Of a stretch of DNA of 64,000 bases, positions 26,719-35,347 are shown one piece after another (position 1 is the stretch's first letter; each line of letters starts with the position of its first letter). The notes beneath the pieces are model-generated. The model searched no databases, was not told where the DNA came from, and saw only the letters and a list, made by a program, of their open reading frames with translations. A program made the position numbers and the translations under genes. Source of the DNA: Bradyrhizobium quebecense (lineage in GTDB: Bacteria; Pseudomonadota; Alphaproteobacteria; Rhizobiales; Xanthobacteraceae); assembly GCF_013373795.3 (NCBI RefSeq), contig NZ_CP088022.1, positions 3,906,001-3,970,000 of the forward strand, read 5' to 3'.

Positions 26719-27891
26719 ATGCCCATCGTCAATCGCGTTGCCGCCCTCTCGGATGAAATGGCCGCCTGGCGCCATGACTTCCACGAGAACCCCGAACTGC
26801 TCTACGAGGTCCACCGCACGGCCGGAATCGTTGCCGACAAGCTGCGCGAGTTCGGCTGCGACGAGGTGGTGACGGGGATCGGACGCACCGGCGTGGTCGG
26901 CGTGATCCGCGGCCGCAAGTCCAATTCGGGCAAGACCATCGGGCTGCGCGCCGACATGGACGCGCTGCCGATCGCCGAGGCCTCGGGCGTCGCCTACGCC
27001 TCGAAGATCCCCGGCAAGATGCACGCCTGCGGCCATGACGGCCACACCGCGATGCTGCTGGGCGCCGCAAAATATCTCACCGAGACCCGCAATTTCGACG
27101 GCACCGCGGTCGTGATCTTCCAACCTGCCGAGGAAGGCGGCGCCGGCGGCAAGGCGATGGTCGACGACGGGCTGATGACCCGCTGGGGCATCCAGGAGGT
27201 CTATGGCCTGCACAACATGCCCGGCCTGCCCGAGGGCTATTTCGCGACGACACCCGGCCCGATGCTGGCCTCGTCGGACACGTTGAAGATCGTCGTCCGC
27301 GGCAAGGGCGGCCACGCCGGCGCGGCCCCGCACGAAGCGGTCGACAGCGTCCTGATCGGCGCCCAGATCATCAATGCGCTGCAATCGATCGTGTCGCGCA
27401 ATGTCGATCCGCTCAAATCGGCGGTCATCTCGATCACCATGTTCGAGGCCGGTACTGCGTTCAACGTGATCCCGGAGACCGTCACGCTGGGCGGCACCGT
27501 GCGCACGCTCGATCCCGGCGTGCGCGATCTGGTCGAGCGCCGGATCGGCGAGGTCGCCTCCAGCATTGCCAAAGCCTATGGTGGATCGGCCGAGACCGAC
27601 TATGGGCGGATGTATCCGGTGACGCTGAACCACGCGCGTGAGGCCGGCGTCGCCGCCGAGGTCGCCCGTGACGTGGTCGGCGCCGATCGCGTCAACGACA
27701 ATCTGGTACCGGTGATGGGCGCCGAGGATTTTGCGTTCATGCTCGAAGCGCGTCCCGGCGCGTTCGTCTTCCTCGGCATGGGCGACGGCCCGATGTGCCA
27801 CCACCCGGCCTACAAGTTCAACGACAACATCCTCGGCCACGGCGCCTCCTACTGGGTGCGGCTGGTCGAGAAGCAGATGCCGGCGGGTTAG
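26719..27891 (+). CDS. M20-family amidohydrolase (hippurate hydrolase-like)
   Basis: A 390-residue M20D metallopeptidase. Motifs include GLRADMDALPI, MHACGHDGHTAML with the metal-binding Cys/His, and QPAEEGGAGG with the catalytic Glu pair. GGHAGAAPHEAVD belongs to the dimerisation domain. Family members hydrolyse N-acyl amino acids such as hippurate, N-acetyl amino acids or IAA conjugates. The substrate cannot be assigned here. The start MPIVNRV at 26719 is chosen by homology. Confidence 0.88.
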   Translation: MPIVNRVAALSDEMAAWRHDFHENPELLYEVHRTAGIVADKLREFGCDEVVTGIGRTGVVGVIRGRKSNSGKTIGLRADMDALPIAEASGVAYASKIPGKMHACGHDGHTAMLLGAAKYLTETRNFDGTAVVIFQPAEEGGAGGKAMVDDGLMTRWGIQEVYGLHNMPGLPEGYFATTPGPMLASSDTLKIVVRGKGGHAGAAPHEAVDSVLIGAQIINALQSIVSRNVDPLKSAVISITMFEAGTAFNVIPETVTLGGTVRTLDPGVRDLVERRIGEVASSIAKAYGGSAETDYGRMYPVTLNHAREAGVAAEVARDVVGADRVNDNLVPVMGAEDFAFMLEARPGAFVFLGMGDGPMCHHPAYKFNDNILGHGASYWVRLVEKQMPAG

Positions 27892-27916
27892 CACCGCCCA
27901 CGCGCCGTTGACGAAC

Positions 27917-27952
27917 ATGACGCCGGTCGCGATCAATTCGCGCCGGCGTCAT
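27917..27952 (+). terminator. Hairpin terminator after the amidohydrolase
   Basis: A stem ATGACGCCGG / CCGGCGTCAT with an inner CGCG/CGCG pair, followed by CATTTTC. It begins 25 bp after the stop. Confidence 0.6.
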
Positions 27953-28057
27953 CATTTTCACGAGCGCGGCTGCTGTTGCGTCATGCAGTGAATGCCGCCC
28001 GCCGCCGGCAGCGATGCCGTGACTTGGCGATCGTCCGCTCGTCCTGAGCGCGTGAGC

Positions 28058-28621
28058 CTAACGAGCACCGTCCACCTCACCGGCGCCCATCATCCGCGCG
28101 GCGACGCGGCCGCGCTTGACGAAATGATGGAAGGCGACCGCGGCGAGGTGCAGCACGATCAGCCCGAGCAACACATAGGCGAAGAAGATGTGGCGATGCT
28201 CAAAGGCATCCGCCGCCGCCTTGTCGGGCGAGGTGATCTGGGGAACGTGGAGCAGGCCGAAGAAGCTCGAATAGTCCTGGTCGCGGGATCCGGAATGCGC
28301 CCAGCCCAGCATCGCGACCAGGATGGTGACGGCATAGAGCGCACCATGGTTGACGCGGGCGGCGATCCGCTGCCAGGCGGGCATGTCGGCCGGCAGCGCC
28401 GGCGTCGGATTGACGCCGCGCCAGAGCAGCCGCAGCACGGTCAGCAGCAGCACCAGATAGCCGATATCGGCATGGATCGACCGGTAGAAGAACTTGTCCG
28501 CCCGCGCCGGGAAGTGGTTCATCCACCAGCCATAGGCCAGCATGCCGATGATGGTGATGCCCAGCACCCAGTGGAACGCACGGGCGAGCGAGCCCCAGCT
28601 CGCGGTCGTATTGCGGATCAT
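28058..28621 (-). CDS. Cytochrome b561
   Basis: A 187-residue inner-membrane dihaem b-type cytochrome. Four helices are predicted. Haem-ligand His residues occur in ARAFHWVLG, FYRSIHADIGY, ALY/HSG and FAYVLLGLIVLHLAAVAFHHF. Members move electrons between quinols and respiratory or periplasmic partners. The start at 28621 puts the first helix at the usual place; a longer reading from 28699 adds a basic stretch not seen in the family. It is divergent from murI. Confidence 0.88.
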   Translation of the reverse strand: MIRNTTASWGSLARAFHWVLGITIIGMLAYGWWMNHFPARADKFFYRSIHADIGYLVLLLTVLRLLWRGVNPTPALPADMPAWQRIAARVNHGALYAVTILVAMLGWAHSGSRDQDYSSFFGLLHVPQITSPDKAAADAFEHRHIFFAYVLLGLIVLHLAAVAFHHFVKRGRVAARMMGAGEVDGAR

Positions 28622-28793
28622 GGTCGAGTTGCCCCGTTTGGATTTCGCACGTCGCAGCAATAGTTTGCCGTGATCCTTGCAGGGATAGGTCAAGGCCATA
28701 TGAAATTCCCGGCTTCACCGCCTTTTGTCGGCCGCAGAGGCCGGCTAGCCAAAACAACTGAATGGTAACCCTGCCTCGGATAGACTTGTCACC

Positions 28794-29591
28794 GTGTCCA
28801 CTCCCCCGACCATCCTCGTCTTCGATTCCGGCCTCGGCGGCCTCACCGTGCTGCGCGAGATCGTCCGCGCCCGGCCCGACGCGCACTATGTCTATGTCGC
28901 CGACGACGCCTTCTTCCCCTATGGCCACCACACCGAGGACGAGATCATCGCGCGGGTGGTGCCGCTGGTCGGCGAGTTGACCGAGGCCCATGCGCCCGAC
29001 CTCGTCGTGATCGCCTGCAACACGGCATCCACCCTGGTGATGTCGCATTTGCGCGACGCCTACCGCCTGCCCTTCGTCGGCACGGTGCCGGCGATCAAGC
29101 CGGCCTGCGCCTCGTCGAAAACCAGGCGCGTCTCGGTGCTCGGCACCAGGGGCACCGTGAAGCGCGAATATACCCGCAAGCTGATCTCGGATTTCGCGCA
29201 GGGCTGCGAGGTGACTCTGGTCGGTTCCGGCGAGCTCGCCTCGCTGGCGGAAGCCGCGCTCAGCGGCGACAGCGTGCGCGACGAGGATATTGCGGCGGAG
29301 CTCGCACCCTGCTTCGTCGGCAACGGCCCCAATGACCCCGCCCGCACCGATACCGTCGTGCTCGCCTGCACGCATTATCCGCTGCTGATGGAACGCCTGA
29401 CCAGGCTCGCGCCCTGGCCGGTCGACTGGATCGATCCGGCGCCCGCGATCGCCCGCCGCGTCGCCGATTTGCTCGGTCCAGCCGGCATGGAGAGCGATGG
29501 GGCCGGCGCCGAGATGATCTTCACCTCGAAGCGCCCGCATGCGCTGACAGAGGCGCTGACGCCGTTCTTCGGCGGCCGCGTTCCGGCCTGA
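28794..29591 (+). CDS. murI: Glutamate racemase
   Basis: A 265-residue cofactor-independent racemase. The two catalytic Cys are Cys75 in ACNTAS and Cys192 in ACTHYP, and FDSGLGGLTV lies at 10-19. It supplies D-glutamate for peptidoglycan. It begins with a GTG at 28794. It lies in the same stretch as rpsD, a neighbourhood common in Rhizobiales. Confidence 0.94.
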   Translation: MSTPPTILVFDSGLGGLTVLREIVRARPDAHYVYVADDAFFPYGHHTEDEIIARVVPLVGELTEAHAPDLVVIACNTASTLVMSHLRDAYRLPFVGTVPAIKPACASSKTRRVSVLGTRGTVKREYTRKLISDFAQGCEVTLVGSGELASLAEAALSGDSVRDEDIAAELAPCFVGNGPNDPARTDTVVLACTHYPLLMERLTRLAPWPVDWIDPAPAIARRVADLLGPAGMESDGAGAEMIFTSKRPHALTEALTPFFGGRVPA

Positions 29592-29651
29592 TCCTTTTCG
29601 CCGTCACCATGTGCTGCTAGCTTCCCCTCGCCTCATCGAGGGAGCACTGCA

Positions 29652-30428
29652 TTGACCTCAGCACCGCTGACGCCGCTCAACCGCCTGCGCAAGGCTTGGC
29701 GCGACAAGCGCCCGACCTTCGGCGCGATCGCGACCATTCCGAGCATCCAGACCGTGCAGATCATGGCGCAGTCGCTGGACTGGATCATCGTCGATCTCGA
29801 ACACGGCCCGATCGATCTCGGCACCGCGCATGCGATGATCGTGGCCACCTCAGGGACGCCGTGCGTGCCGATGGTGCGGATCGCGGCCAACGAGCCGCAC
29901 CTCGCCAAGGCGCCGATGGACATCGGCGCGCTCGGCATCAACTTTCCGATGATTTGCAACCGCGGCGACGCCGAGAAGGCCGCGCGCAGCGTGCGCTATC
30001 CGCCGAAGGGCGACCGGCTCTGGGGGCCGTTCCATGCGCCGTTCCGCTGGGGCGTCTCGATGAACGACTACATGGCGACCGCCGACGACGACATGATCTG
30101 CATGATCACGATCGAGCATGTCGATGCCGTGAACCGGATCGACGAGATCATGGCGACACGCGGCATCGACCTCGCGGTGATCGGACCCGGCGATCTCGCC
30201 ACCTCGATCAACAAGCGCGGCCTGCCTGACGACCCCGAAGTCGTCGCGCTGATGCAGCGCGCCGAAGAAGGCATCATGAAGAGCGGCGTGCCGATCGGCG
30301 GCGTCGCGCGCACCGCCGAGCAGGCCAATGCGATGATCGAGCGGGGTTACCTCGCGCTCGCGCTCGGGTTCGACTGGTCGCTGTTCCAGCGCGGCATCGC
30401 CGCCGCGGTCGCCGGGATCAAGCGGTAG
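29652..30428 (+). CDS. HpcH/HpaI-family aldolase
   Basis: A 258-residue class II aldolase/citrate lyase-type barrel. The pattern IIVDLEHGPID near residue 40 holds the metal-adjacent residues. PKGDRLWGPFHAP near residue 118 and IGPGDLATS near 175 are further family motifs. Substrates in the family include 4-hydroxy-2-oxo-heptanedioate and 2-keto-3-deoxy acids. The start is a TTG at 29652 with GGGAG upstream, since the family N-terminus begins here. It follows murI by 60 bp. Confidence 0.85.
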   Translation: MTSAPLTPLNRLRKAWRDKRPTFGAIATIPSIQTVQIMAQSLDWIIVDLEHGPIDLGTAHAMIVATSGTPCVPMVRIAANEPHLAKAPMDIGALGINFPMICNRGDAEKAARSVRYPPKGDRLWGPFHAPFRWGVSMNDYMATADDDMICMITIEHVDAVNRIDEIMATRGIDLAVIGPGDLATSINKRGLPDDPEVVALMQRAEEGIMKSGVPIGGVARTAEQANAMIERGYLALALGFDWSLFQRGIAAAVAGIKR

Positions 30429-30730
30429 GCGTGACGCGTGGCTGACAGCGCGCTTCGCGCGCTCACCTGCCGACGAGCGAGTTCCAATCACGTCATCGAG
30501 GAGCCACGGCGACGCTCAGCGGCGTGCCTTCAGCATCGTGCCTGTGGGTGAGCACGGCAATTGCCCAAACAGCTTGTAAGCCCCGCGTAAGCAAGGCCGC
30601 ACAGATTCCACGACAGCCTGCGCTATTGGATGAACGGACTAATCCCAATGTCGAAACCAAAGATCACACAACGCTTGCTTTCCGCCGCGATTCCGCACTG
30701 CTAGACTTTCGCGCCTTGCGAGGAAAATGC
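30429..30730 (+). other. 302-bp region without a gene, upstream of the cupin
   Basis: No supported ORF, RNA or repeat was seen. The sequence is slightly less GC-rich toward 30640-30700, where a promoter for the cupin gene would lie, but no convincing -35/-10 pair could be picked. Confidence 0.4.
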
Positions 30731-31118
30731 ATGTTCAGGAAATTGCTGCTCACCGTGGTTGCCTTTGCCGGTGCCGGCGCTGCCCTTGCGCAGCAGAGCG
30801 GCATCAAGCGGACACCGCTGCGGAAGGTCGATTTCCCGGCGGGCTACAACACGGTTACGGCGATTGCCGAGGTTTCGGCGGGGGGGGGGTGCGTCGGGTC
30901 GTCACAGCCATCCCGGCGCTGAAACCGGCTATGTGCTCGAAGGCGAGCTGGAACTTGTGATCGACGGCAAGCCGCCGCTGAAGCTGAAGGCGGGCGGTTC
31001 CTACCGGATCCCGGAAGGTGCGGTGCACGACGCCAAAACTTCCGGCGACAAACCGCTCAAGGTGCTAGGGGTCTACGTGGTCAAGGCCGGCGAGCCCTTG
31101 GCCAAACCGGCGCCGTGA
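30731..31118 (+). pseudogene. Secreted cupin protein, frameshifted at a run of ten G
   Basis: The first frame (from ATG 30731) gives a signal peptide MFRKLLLTVVAFAGAGAALA and a beta strand, then hits a run of ten G (30880-30889) and stops at 30922. The cupin core (GRHSHPGAETGYVLEGE and the C-terminal AKPAP) is in another frame. Removing one G gives one continuous protein of about 128 residues with a normal cupin motif. It may be a sequencing error, a phase-variable tract or a true pseudogene. The intact form would be a small periplasmic metal-binding cupin. Confidence 0.8.
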
Positions 31119-31166
31119 GCCGAACCTGTCGGCCTCCGACCAGTTGGTTCATGTTGGCTTCAGGTG

Positions 31167-31206
31167 CGGCGAGCAACCATTCGAGCTCGCCGGGCCTTTG
31201 TTTTTT
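31167..31206 (+). terminator. Intrinsic terminator after the cupin
   Basis: A stem CGGCGAGC / GCTCGCCG with a ten-base loop, followed by GGCCTTTGTTTTTT. Confidence 0.75.
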
Positions 31207-31235
31207 GCCTGATTGCAGAGATATGAACCGAACAG

Positions 31236-32021
31236 ATGCGCGGTAAATTTCATCGGATTTCACTGCCGCGCCGTCTCGTCGCCGATCTGATGTACGCGTC
31301 CGCCGGCGTGCCGTTCGTCTCCCTGACACGCTCGCTGAACGTTCGTGCGGTGGTCGAGGCCCGCGCACGCGCGGCGCAGGCGCCGGGCTGGGCCTCGATC
31401 TTCGTCAAGGCATTCGCGCTGGTCGCCAAGACCGAGCCGACCCTGCGCACGCTGCACGTCAAATGGCCGTGGCCCTGCCTCTACGAATTGCCGCGCAGCG
31501 TCGGCATGGTGGCCGTTGCGCGCGTTGAGAAGGGCGAGGACTGCGTGCTGTTCGAGCGCGTCTGCGCAGCCGACGAGATGGCGCTCGGCGATGTCGACGC
31601 GCTGATCCGGCGCGCCAAGACCGCGCCGCTGCACGAGATCCCCTCATTCCGCAAAACCCTCTGTGTGACGCGCCTGCCGTTTCCGCTGCGCCGCCTGGCA
31701 TGGGCGATCGGGATGAATTTCGGCCGACAGCGCGCCAATTTCTGCGGCAGCTTCGGCGTCACCTCGGTTGCAGCCTATGGCCCGGGCGAGTTGCACGCGC
31801 TGAGCCCGGGACCATTCCTGCTGAGCTATGGCGTGATCAAGCCGGACCACACCATCGATGTGGTGCTGCGCTGGGACCACCTGGTCTGCGACGCCGCCCT
31901 GATCGCGCAGACCCTGACCCGGCTCGAGCAGGTGCTCGGCGGCGAAATCGCCGCCGAATTGGGCGCGATCCGGCCGCAAGCCGACGCCCGGCCGGTCCGA
32001 GCCGCCGGAACCCGGCTTTGA
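31236..32021 (+). CDS. Acyltransferase-like protein resembling the E2 catalytic domain, no lipoyl domain
   Basis: A 261-residue protein whose fold resembles the catalytic domain of 2-oxo acid dehydrogenase E2 enzymes. The active-site-like segment RWDHLVCDAALIAQ keeps the His and Asp of DHRxxDG but replaces Arg and Gly. GMVAVARVE and FGVTSVAAYGPG fit the E2 core strands. There are no lipoyl or E1/E3-binding domains, and no dehydrogenase genes nearby. It may be a stand-alone acyltransferase. The next gene downstream is rpsD. Confidence 0.65.
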   Translation: MRGKFHRISLPRRLVADLMYASAGVPFVSLTRSLNVRAVVEARARAAQAPGWASIFVKAFALVAKTEPTLRTLHVKWPWPCLYELPRSVGMVAVARVEKGEDCVLFERVCAADEMALGDVDALIRRAKTAPLHEIPSFRKTLCVTRLPFPLRRLAWAIGMNFGRQRANFCGSFGVTSVAAYGPGELHALSPGPFLLSYGVIKPDHTIDVVLRWDHLVCDAALIAQTLTRLEQVLGGEIAAELGAIRPQADARPVRAAGTRL

Positions 32022-32288
32022 GCGGCGAAAGGGGGCGATTTTGACGCCGATTCGGCCCAATCGCCCCGCGTTTTGTTTGACAGAGCCCGACTTTCTCCTT
32101 AAGACCACCCTTGCTCGCGGGCCGGTTTCGGCCCGCGATGCGTTTCGCGACCCGTGGTTCTCCCCGAGCTTTCGAGGCGAACCTGTCGGTACGGGCCTTT
32201 TGGCCGGTACACAGGAGGGCGCGTCTCCTCAAACCTGAAACTGACAAAACGCCGGGCGCTTCGTGCGACGGCTATCAAAGAGGACGCG

Positions 32289-32906
32289 ATGACAAAGCGC
32301 AGTGAGGCGAAGTACAAGATCGATCGCCGCATGGGCCAGAATATCTGGGGCCGCCCGAAGAGCCCCGTGAACCGCCGCGAATACGGCCCCGGCCAGCACG
32401 GCCAGCGCCGCAAGGGCAAGCTCTCCGACTTCGGCGTGCAGCTCCGCGCCAAGCAGAAGCTCAAGGGCTACTACGCCAACATTTCCGAGCGCCAGTTCCA
32501 CGGCATCTATGTCGAGGCCAGCCGCCTGAAGGGCGACACCGGCGAGAACCTGATCGGCCTGCTCGAGCGCCGTCTCGACACCGTGGTCTATCGCGCCAAG
32601 TTCGTCGCCACGATGTTCGCCGCGCGCCAGTTCATCAACCACGGCCATGTCAAGGTGAACGGCCGCAAGGTCAACATCGGCAGCTACAAGCTGAAGGTCG
32701 GCGACACCATCGAGGTCAAGGAATCCTCCAAGCAGCTCACCCCGGTGCTGGAAGCCGCCCAGTTGCCCGAGCGCGACCTGCCCGACTTCCTCGAAGTCGA
32801 TCATGGCAAGATGACCGCGAAGTTCGTCCGCATCCCGGCGCTCGGCGACGTACCGTTCCCGGTGCAGATGGAGCCGCATCTGATCGTCGAATTCTATTCG
32901 CGCTGA
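32289..32906 (+). CDS. rpsD: 30S ribosomal protein S4
   Basis: A 205-residue protein, the standard S4 length. Motifs are the N-terminal [31 protein letters not shown] and the S4 RNA-binding domain ([15 protein letters not shown] to [17 protein letters not shown]). S4 nucleates 30S assembly and can act as a translational repressor. A 267-bp leader precedes it with no other gene. A strong terminator follows, so it is transcribed alone. Confidence 0.97.
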   Translation: MTKRSEAKYKIDRRMGQNIWGRPKSPVNRREYGPGQHGQRRKGKLSDFGVQLRAKQKLKGYYANISERQFHGIYVEASRLKGDTGENLIGLLERRLDTVVYRAKFVATMFAARQFINHGHVKVNGRKVNIGSYKLKVGDTIEVKESSKQLTPVLEAAQLPERDLPDFLEVDHGKMTAKFVRIPALGDVPFPVQMEPHLIVEFYSR

Positions 32907-32929
32907 TCACAGCAGCATTGCGAGATCCG

Positions 32930-32958
32930 AAAGGCCCCGGTTTTGCCGGGGCCTTTTT
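32930..32958 (+). terminator. Intrinsic terminator of rpsD
   Basis: A stem AAAGGCCCCGG / CCGGGGCCTTT with a TTTTG loop and a trailing T run. It starts 24 bp after the rpsD stop. Confidence 0.92.
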
Positions 32959-32998
32959 GTTTGGCTACAGTCGCGGCACCTCGACCGAGAGAAACATC

Positions 32999-34066
32999 AT
33001 GCACTACACCCCTGCCCGGCCCGATCCCAAGGCGCCCGCCGTCCGCATCAACCTGTTGTCGGACACCCAAACCAAGCCGACGCCGGCGATGCGGGAGGCG
33101 ATGGCGAGGGCGGAGGTCGGCGACGAGCAGGTCGGTGACGATCCGACCACCAACGAGCTCTGCGCCCGCGTCGCCGATCTGCTCGGCAAGGAAGCCGCCG
33201 TCTTCATGCCGTCGGGCACGATGTGCAACGTCGCGGCGACGCTGGCCTATTGCCGCCCCGGCGACGAGATCCTGGCGCACGCGACCGCGCATATCATCGC
33301 CCGCGAGGGCGGCGCACATGCCGCGCTCGGCGGCTTCCAGATCACGCAGCTGCCGGGCGATGACGGCCAGTTCACGCCGGAGACGTTTCGCGCCGCGCTG
33401 CATCCGCGCACCCGCTACCAGCCGCCGCAGGTGCTCGTCAGCGTCGAGCAGACCGCCAATATCGGCGGCGGCACGATCTGGAAGAAGACCGCGCTCGACG
33501 AGGTCGTGCGCATCGCCAAGGACCATGGGCTTGTGACCCACATGGACGGGGCGCGGCTGCTGAACGCGACGGTCGCCTCTGGCATCTCGCCGCACGACAT
33601 GACGGCGGGCTGGGATTCCGCCTGGATCGATTTCTCCAAGGGCCTCGGCGCGCCGATCGGCGGCGTGATATCAGGCACCCGCGCCTTCATCGACGACGTC
33701 TGGCGCTGGAAGCAGCGGCTCGGCGGCTCGATGCGGCAGTCCGGCGTCTGTGCCGCCGCCTGCATCTACGCGCTCGATCACCATGTCGATCGCCTCGCCG
33801 ACGACCACGCCAATGCGCGGGCGCTGGCGCGCGGGCTATCGCAGATCAACGGCATCGCCGTGCAGGCGCCCGAGACCAACCTCGTCTTTTTCAAGCCCGA
33901 CGGCGCCGGCGTGTCGGGCGACAAGATGGTCAGCGAGCTGCGCAAGCGCGGCGTGACGCTCGCAATGATGGACGGCCGGATCAGGGCCTGCACGCATCTC
34001 GACGTGACGGCCGCGATGATCGAGGAAGCGGTCGGTCACGTCAGGGACATCGTGCGCGGGGCATAG
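32999..34066 (+). CDS. ltaE: Low-specificity L-threonine aldolase
   Basis: A 355-residue PLP enzyme of fold type I. NLLSDTQTKPTPAMREAM at the N-terminus and EVGDEQVGDDPTTNEL are typical, with HMDGARLLNA at the PLP-Asp site. WIDFSKGLGAPIGG carries the Schiff-base Lys near residue 214. It splits L-threonine or L-allo-threonine to glycine and acetaldehyde. The start at 32999 is preceded by GAGAGAAACATC. Confidence 0.9.
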   Translation: MHYTPARPDPKAPAVRINLLSDTQTKPTPAMREAMARAEVGDEQVGDDPTTNELCARVADLLGKEAAVFMPSGTMCNVAATLAYCRPGDEILAHATAHIIAREGGAHAALGGFQITQLPGDDGQFTPETFRAALHPRTRYQPPQVLVSVEQTANIGGGTIWKKTALDEVVRIAKDHGLVTHMDGARLLNATVASGISPHDMTAGWDSAWIDFSKGLGAPIGGVISGTRAFIDDVWRWKQRLGGSMRQSGVCAAACIYALDHHVDRLADDHANARALARGLSQINGIAVQAPETNLVFFKPDGAGVSGDKMVSELRKRGVTLAMMDGRIRACTHLDVTAAMIEEAVGHVRDIVRGA

Positions 34067-34083
34067 CTACGTAGCCCGAGCGT

Positions 34084-35346
34084 CTACCGCCCCATCGCTT
34101 GATAGATCAGCGTCTTCAGCTCCTGCTGGATCCGGCCGCGCTGTGACGGCGTCTGCACCATGAAGATCCCGAACAGATCGTCGGCAGGATCGATGAAGAA
34201 GAACGTGCCGCCGACGCCGTCCCAGCGATATTCGCCGAGCGGCCAGGCCGTGTTCGGCGGCACCGAGATACGGACCGCGAAGCCGAGGCCGAAGCCGGAG
34301 TTCGGGCCCGGATAATAGTTCTTGTCGCGCACGACACCGGTTTCGGGACCGCTGTGATCCGAAGCCATCAGCGCGATGGTTTCCGGTTTCAGATAGCGCT
34401 TCCCCCCATAGCTGCCGCCGTTCAACAGCATCTGCGAGAAGCGTGCATAGTCGCCGACGGTGCCGACCATGCCGCCGCCGCCCGACTCCCAGCGCAGCGG
34501 CTTGCGCGGGTCGCGAACCTCGGCCACCGGGCTGATCCTGCGATCCTTCGGCATCGGCTCGGCGATCAGCGGCCATTTCGCCCGGTCGGCAACATAGAAT
34601 GCGGTCTCGTTCATCCCGAGCGGGCCGAGCAGCCGCTCCTTCTCGACCTGGAACAGGGGTTTCCCCGAGATTACCTCGATGACGCGGCCGAGCACGTCGG
34701 TGGAATGGCCGTAGTCCCATTGCGTGCCGGGTTGTTCGGCGAGCGGCAGCGCCGCGAGCCGCGCCGTGAATTCGGCATTGTCGGGATCGTTGTCGAACAG
34801 GCCGGCATCGGCGTAGGTCTTGTTCACGACACCGCCGCCATAATAGCCGTAGGGCAGTCCTGCCGTGTGGCGCATCAGGTCTTCGATCGTCACCTGACGC
34901 TTGAGCGGCTCCAGCGTCATCGTCGCCTTGCCCTCATCACCGCGCTTTTCGACGCCGACCTTCATGTCGGCAAAGGCCGGGATGTATTTCGACACCGGGT
35001 CGGTGAGCGCGAGCTTGCCCTCCTCCACCAGCATCATGGCGATGACTGACGTGATCGGCTTCGACATCGAATAGAGTCGGAAGATGGTATCCGCGCTCAT
35101 CGAGAGTTCGGTTGCGACGTCGCGAACCCCGAAATTCTCGTAATAGACCGGCTTGCCGTGCTGCTGCAGCAGCAGGATCGCGCCCGGGATCTTCCCGGCC
35201 GCGACCTCGTTCCTGACAAAGTCGGAGACCTTGGCAAGGCCCTCCGCCGAGAAGCTATGCGCGGCCGGCCCCGCGGAGCCGGCCTGCGCAACCGTTGCGA
35301 CGAGAGCGACCGCGAGTGCCGCGACGAACGCGCGGCACTCGTGCAT
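34084..35346 (-). CDS. Secreted serine hydrolase, beta-lactamase class C family (copy 2)
   Basis: A 420-residue protein with a Sec signal peptide (MHECRAFVAALAVALVATVAQA). The nucleophile motif SMSK (Ser93, Lys96) and the second-site region HTAGLPYGYYGGG match the beta-lactamase/DD-peptidase/esterase family. The start at 35346 is preferred to the ATG at 35367, which lies inside the upstream gene. It lies right after its paralogue and is likely co-transcribed. Substrates in this family are esters, peptides or cell-wall fragments; true beta-lactamase action is not implied. Confidence 0.85.
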   Translation of the reverse strand: MHECRAFVAALAVALVATVAQAGSAGPAAHSFSAEGLAKVSDFVRNEVAAGKIPGAILLLQQHGKPVYYENFGVRDVATELSMSADTIFRLYSMSKPITSVIAMMLVEEGKLALTDPVSKYIPAFADMKVGVEKRGDEGKATMTLEPLKRQVTIEDLMRHTAGLPYGYYGGGVVNKTYADAGLFDNDPDNAEFTARLAALPLAEQPGTQWDYGHSTDVLGRVIEVISGKPLFQVEKERLLGPLGMNETAFYVADRAKWPLIAEPMPKDRRISPVAEVRDPRKPLRWESGGGGMVGTVGDYARFSQMLLNGGSYGGKRYLKPETIALMASDHSGPETGVVRDKNYYPGPNSGFGLGFAVRISVPPNTAWPLGEYRWDGVGGTFFFIDPADDLFGIFMVQTPSQRGRIQQELKTLIYQAMGR

Positions 35347-35347
35347 A

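Noticed and set aside
32022..32288. A riboswitch or S4 autoregulatory structure in the rpsD leader
   Set aside because: The leader is long, but no recognisable conserved structure could be drawn by eye.
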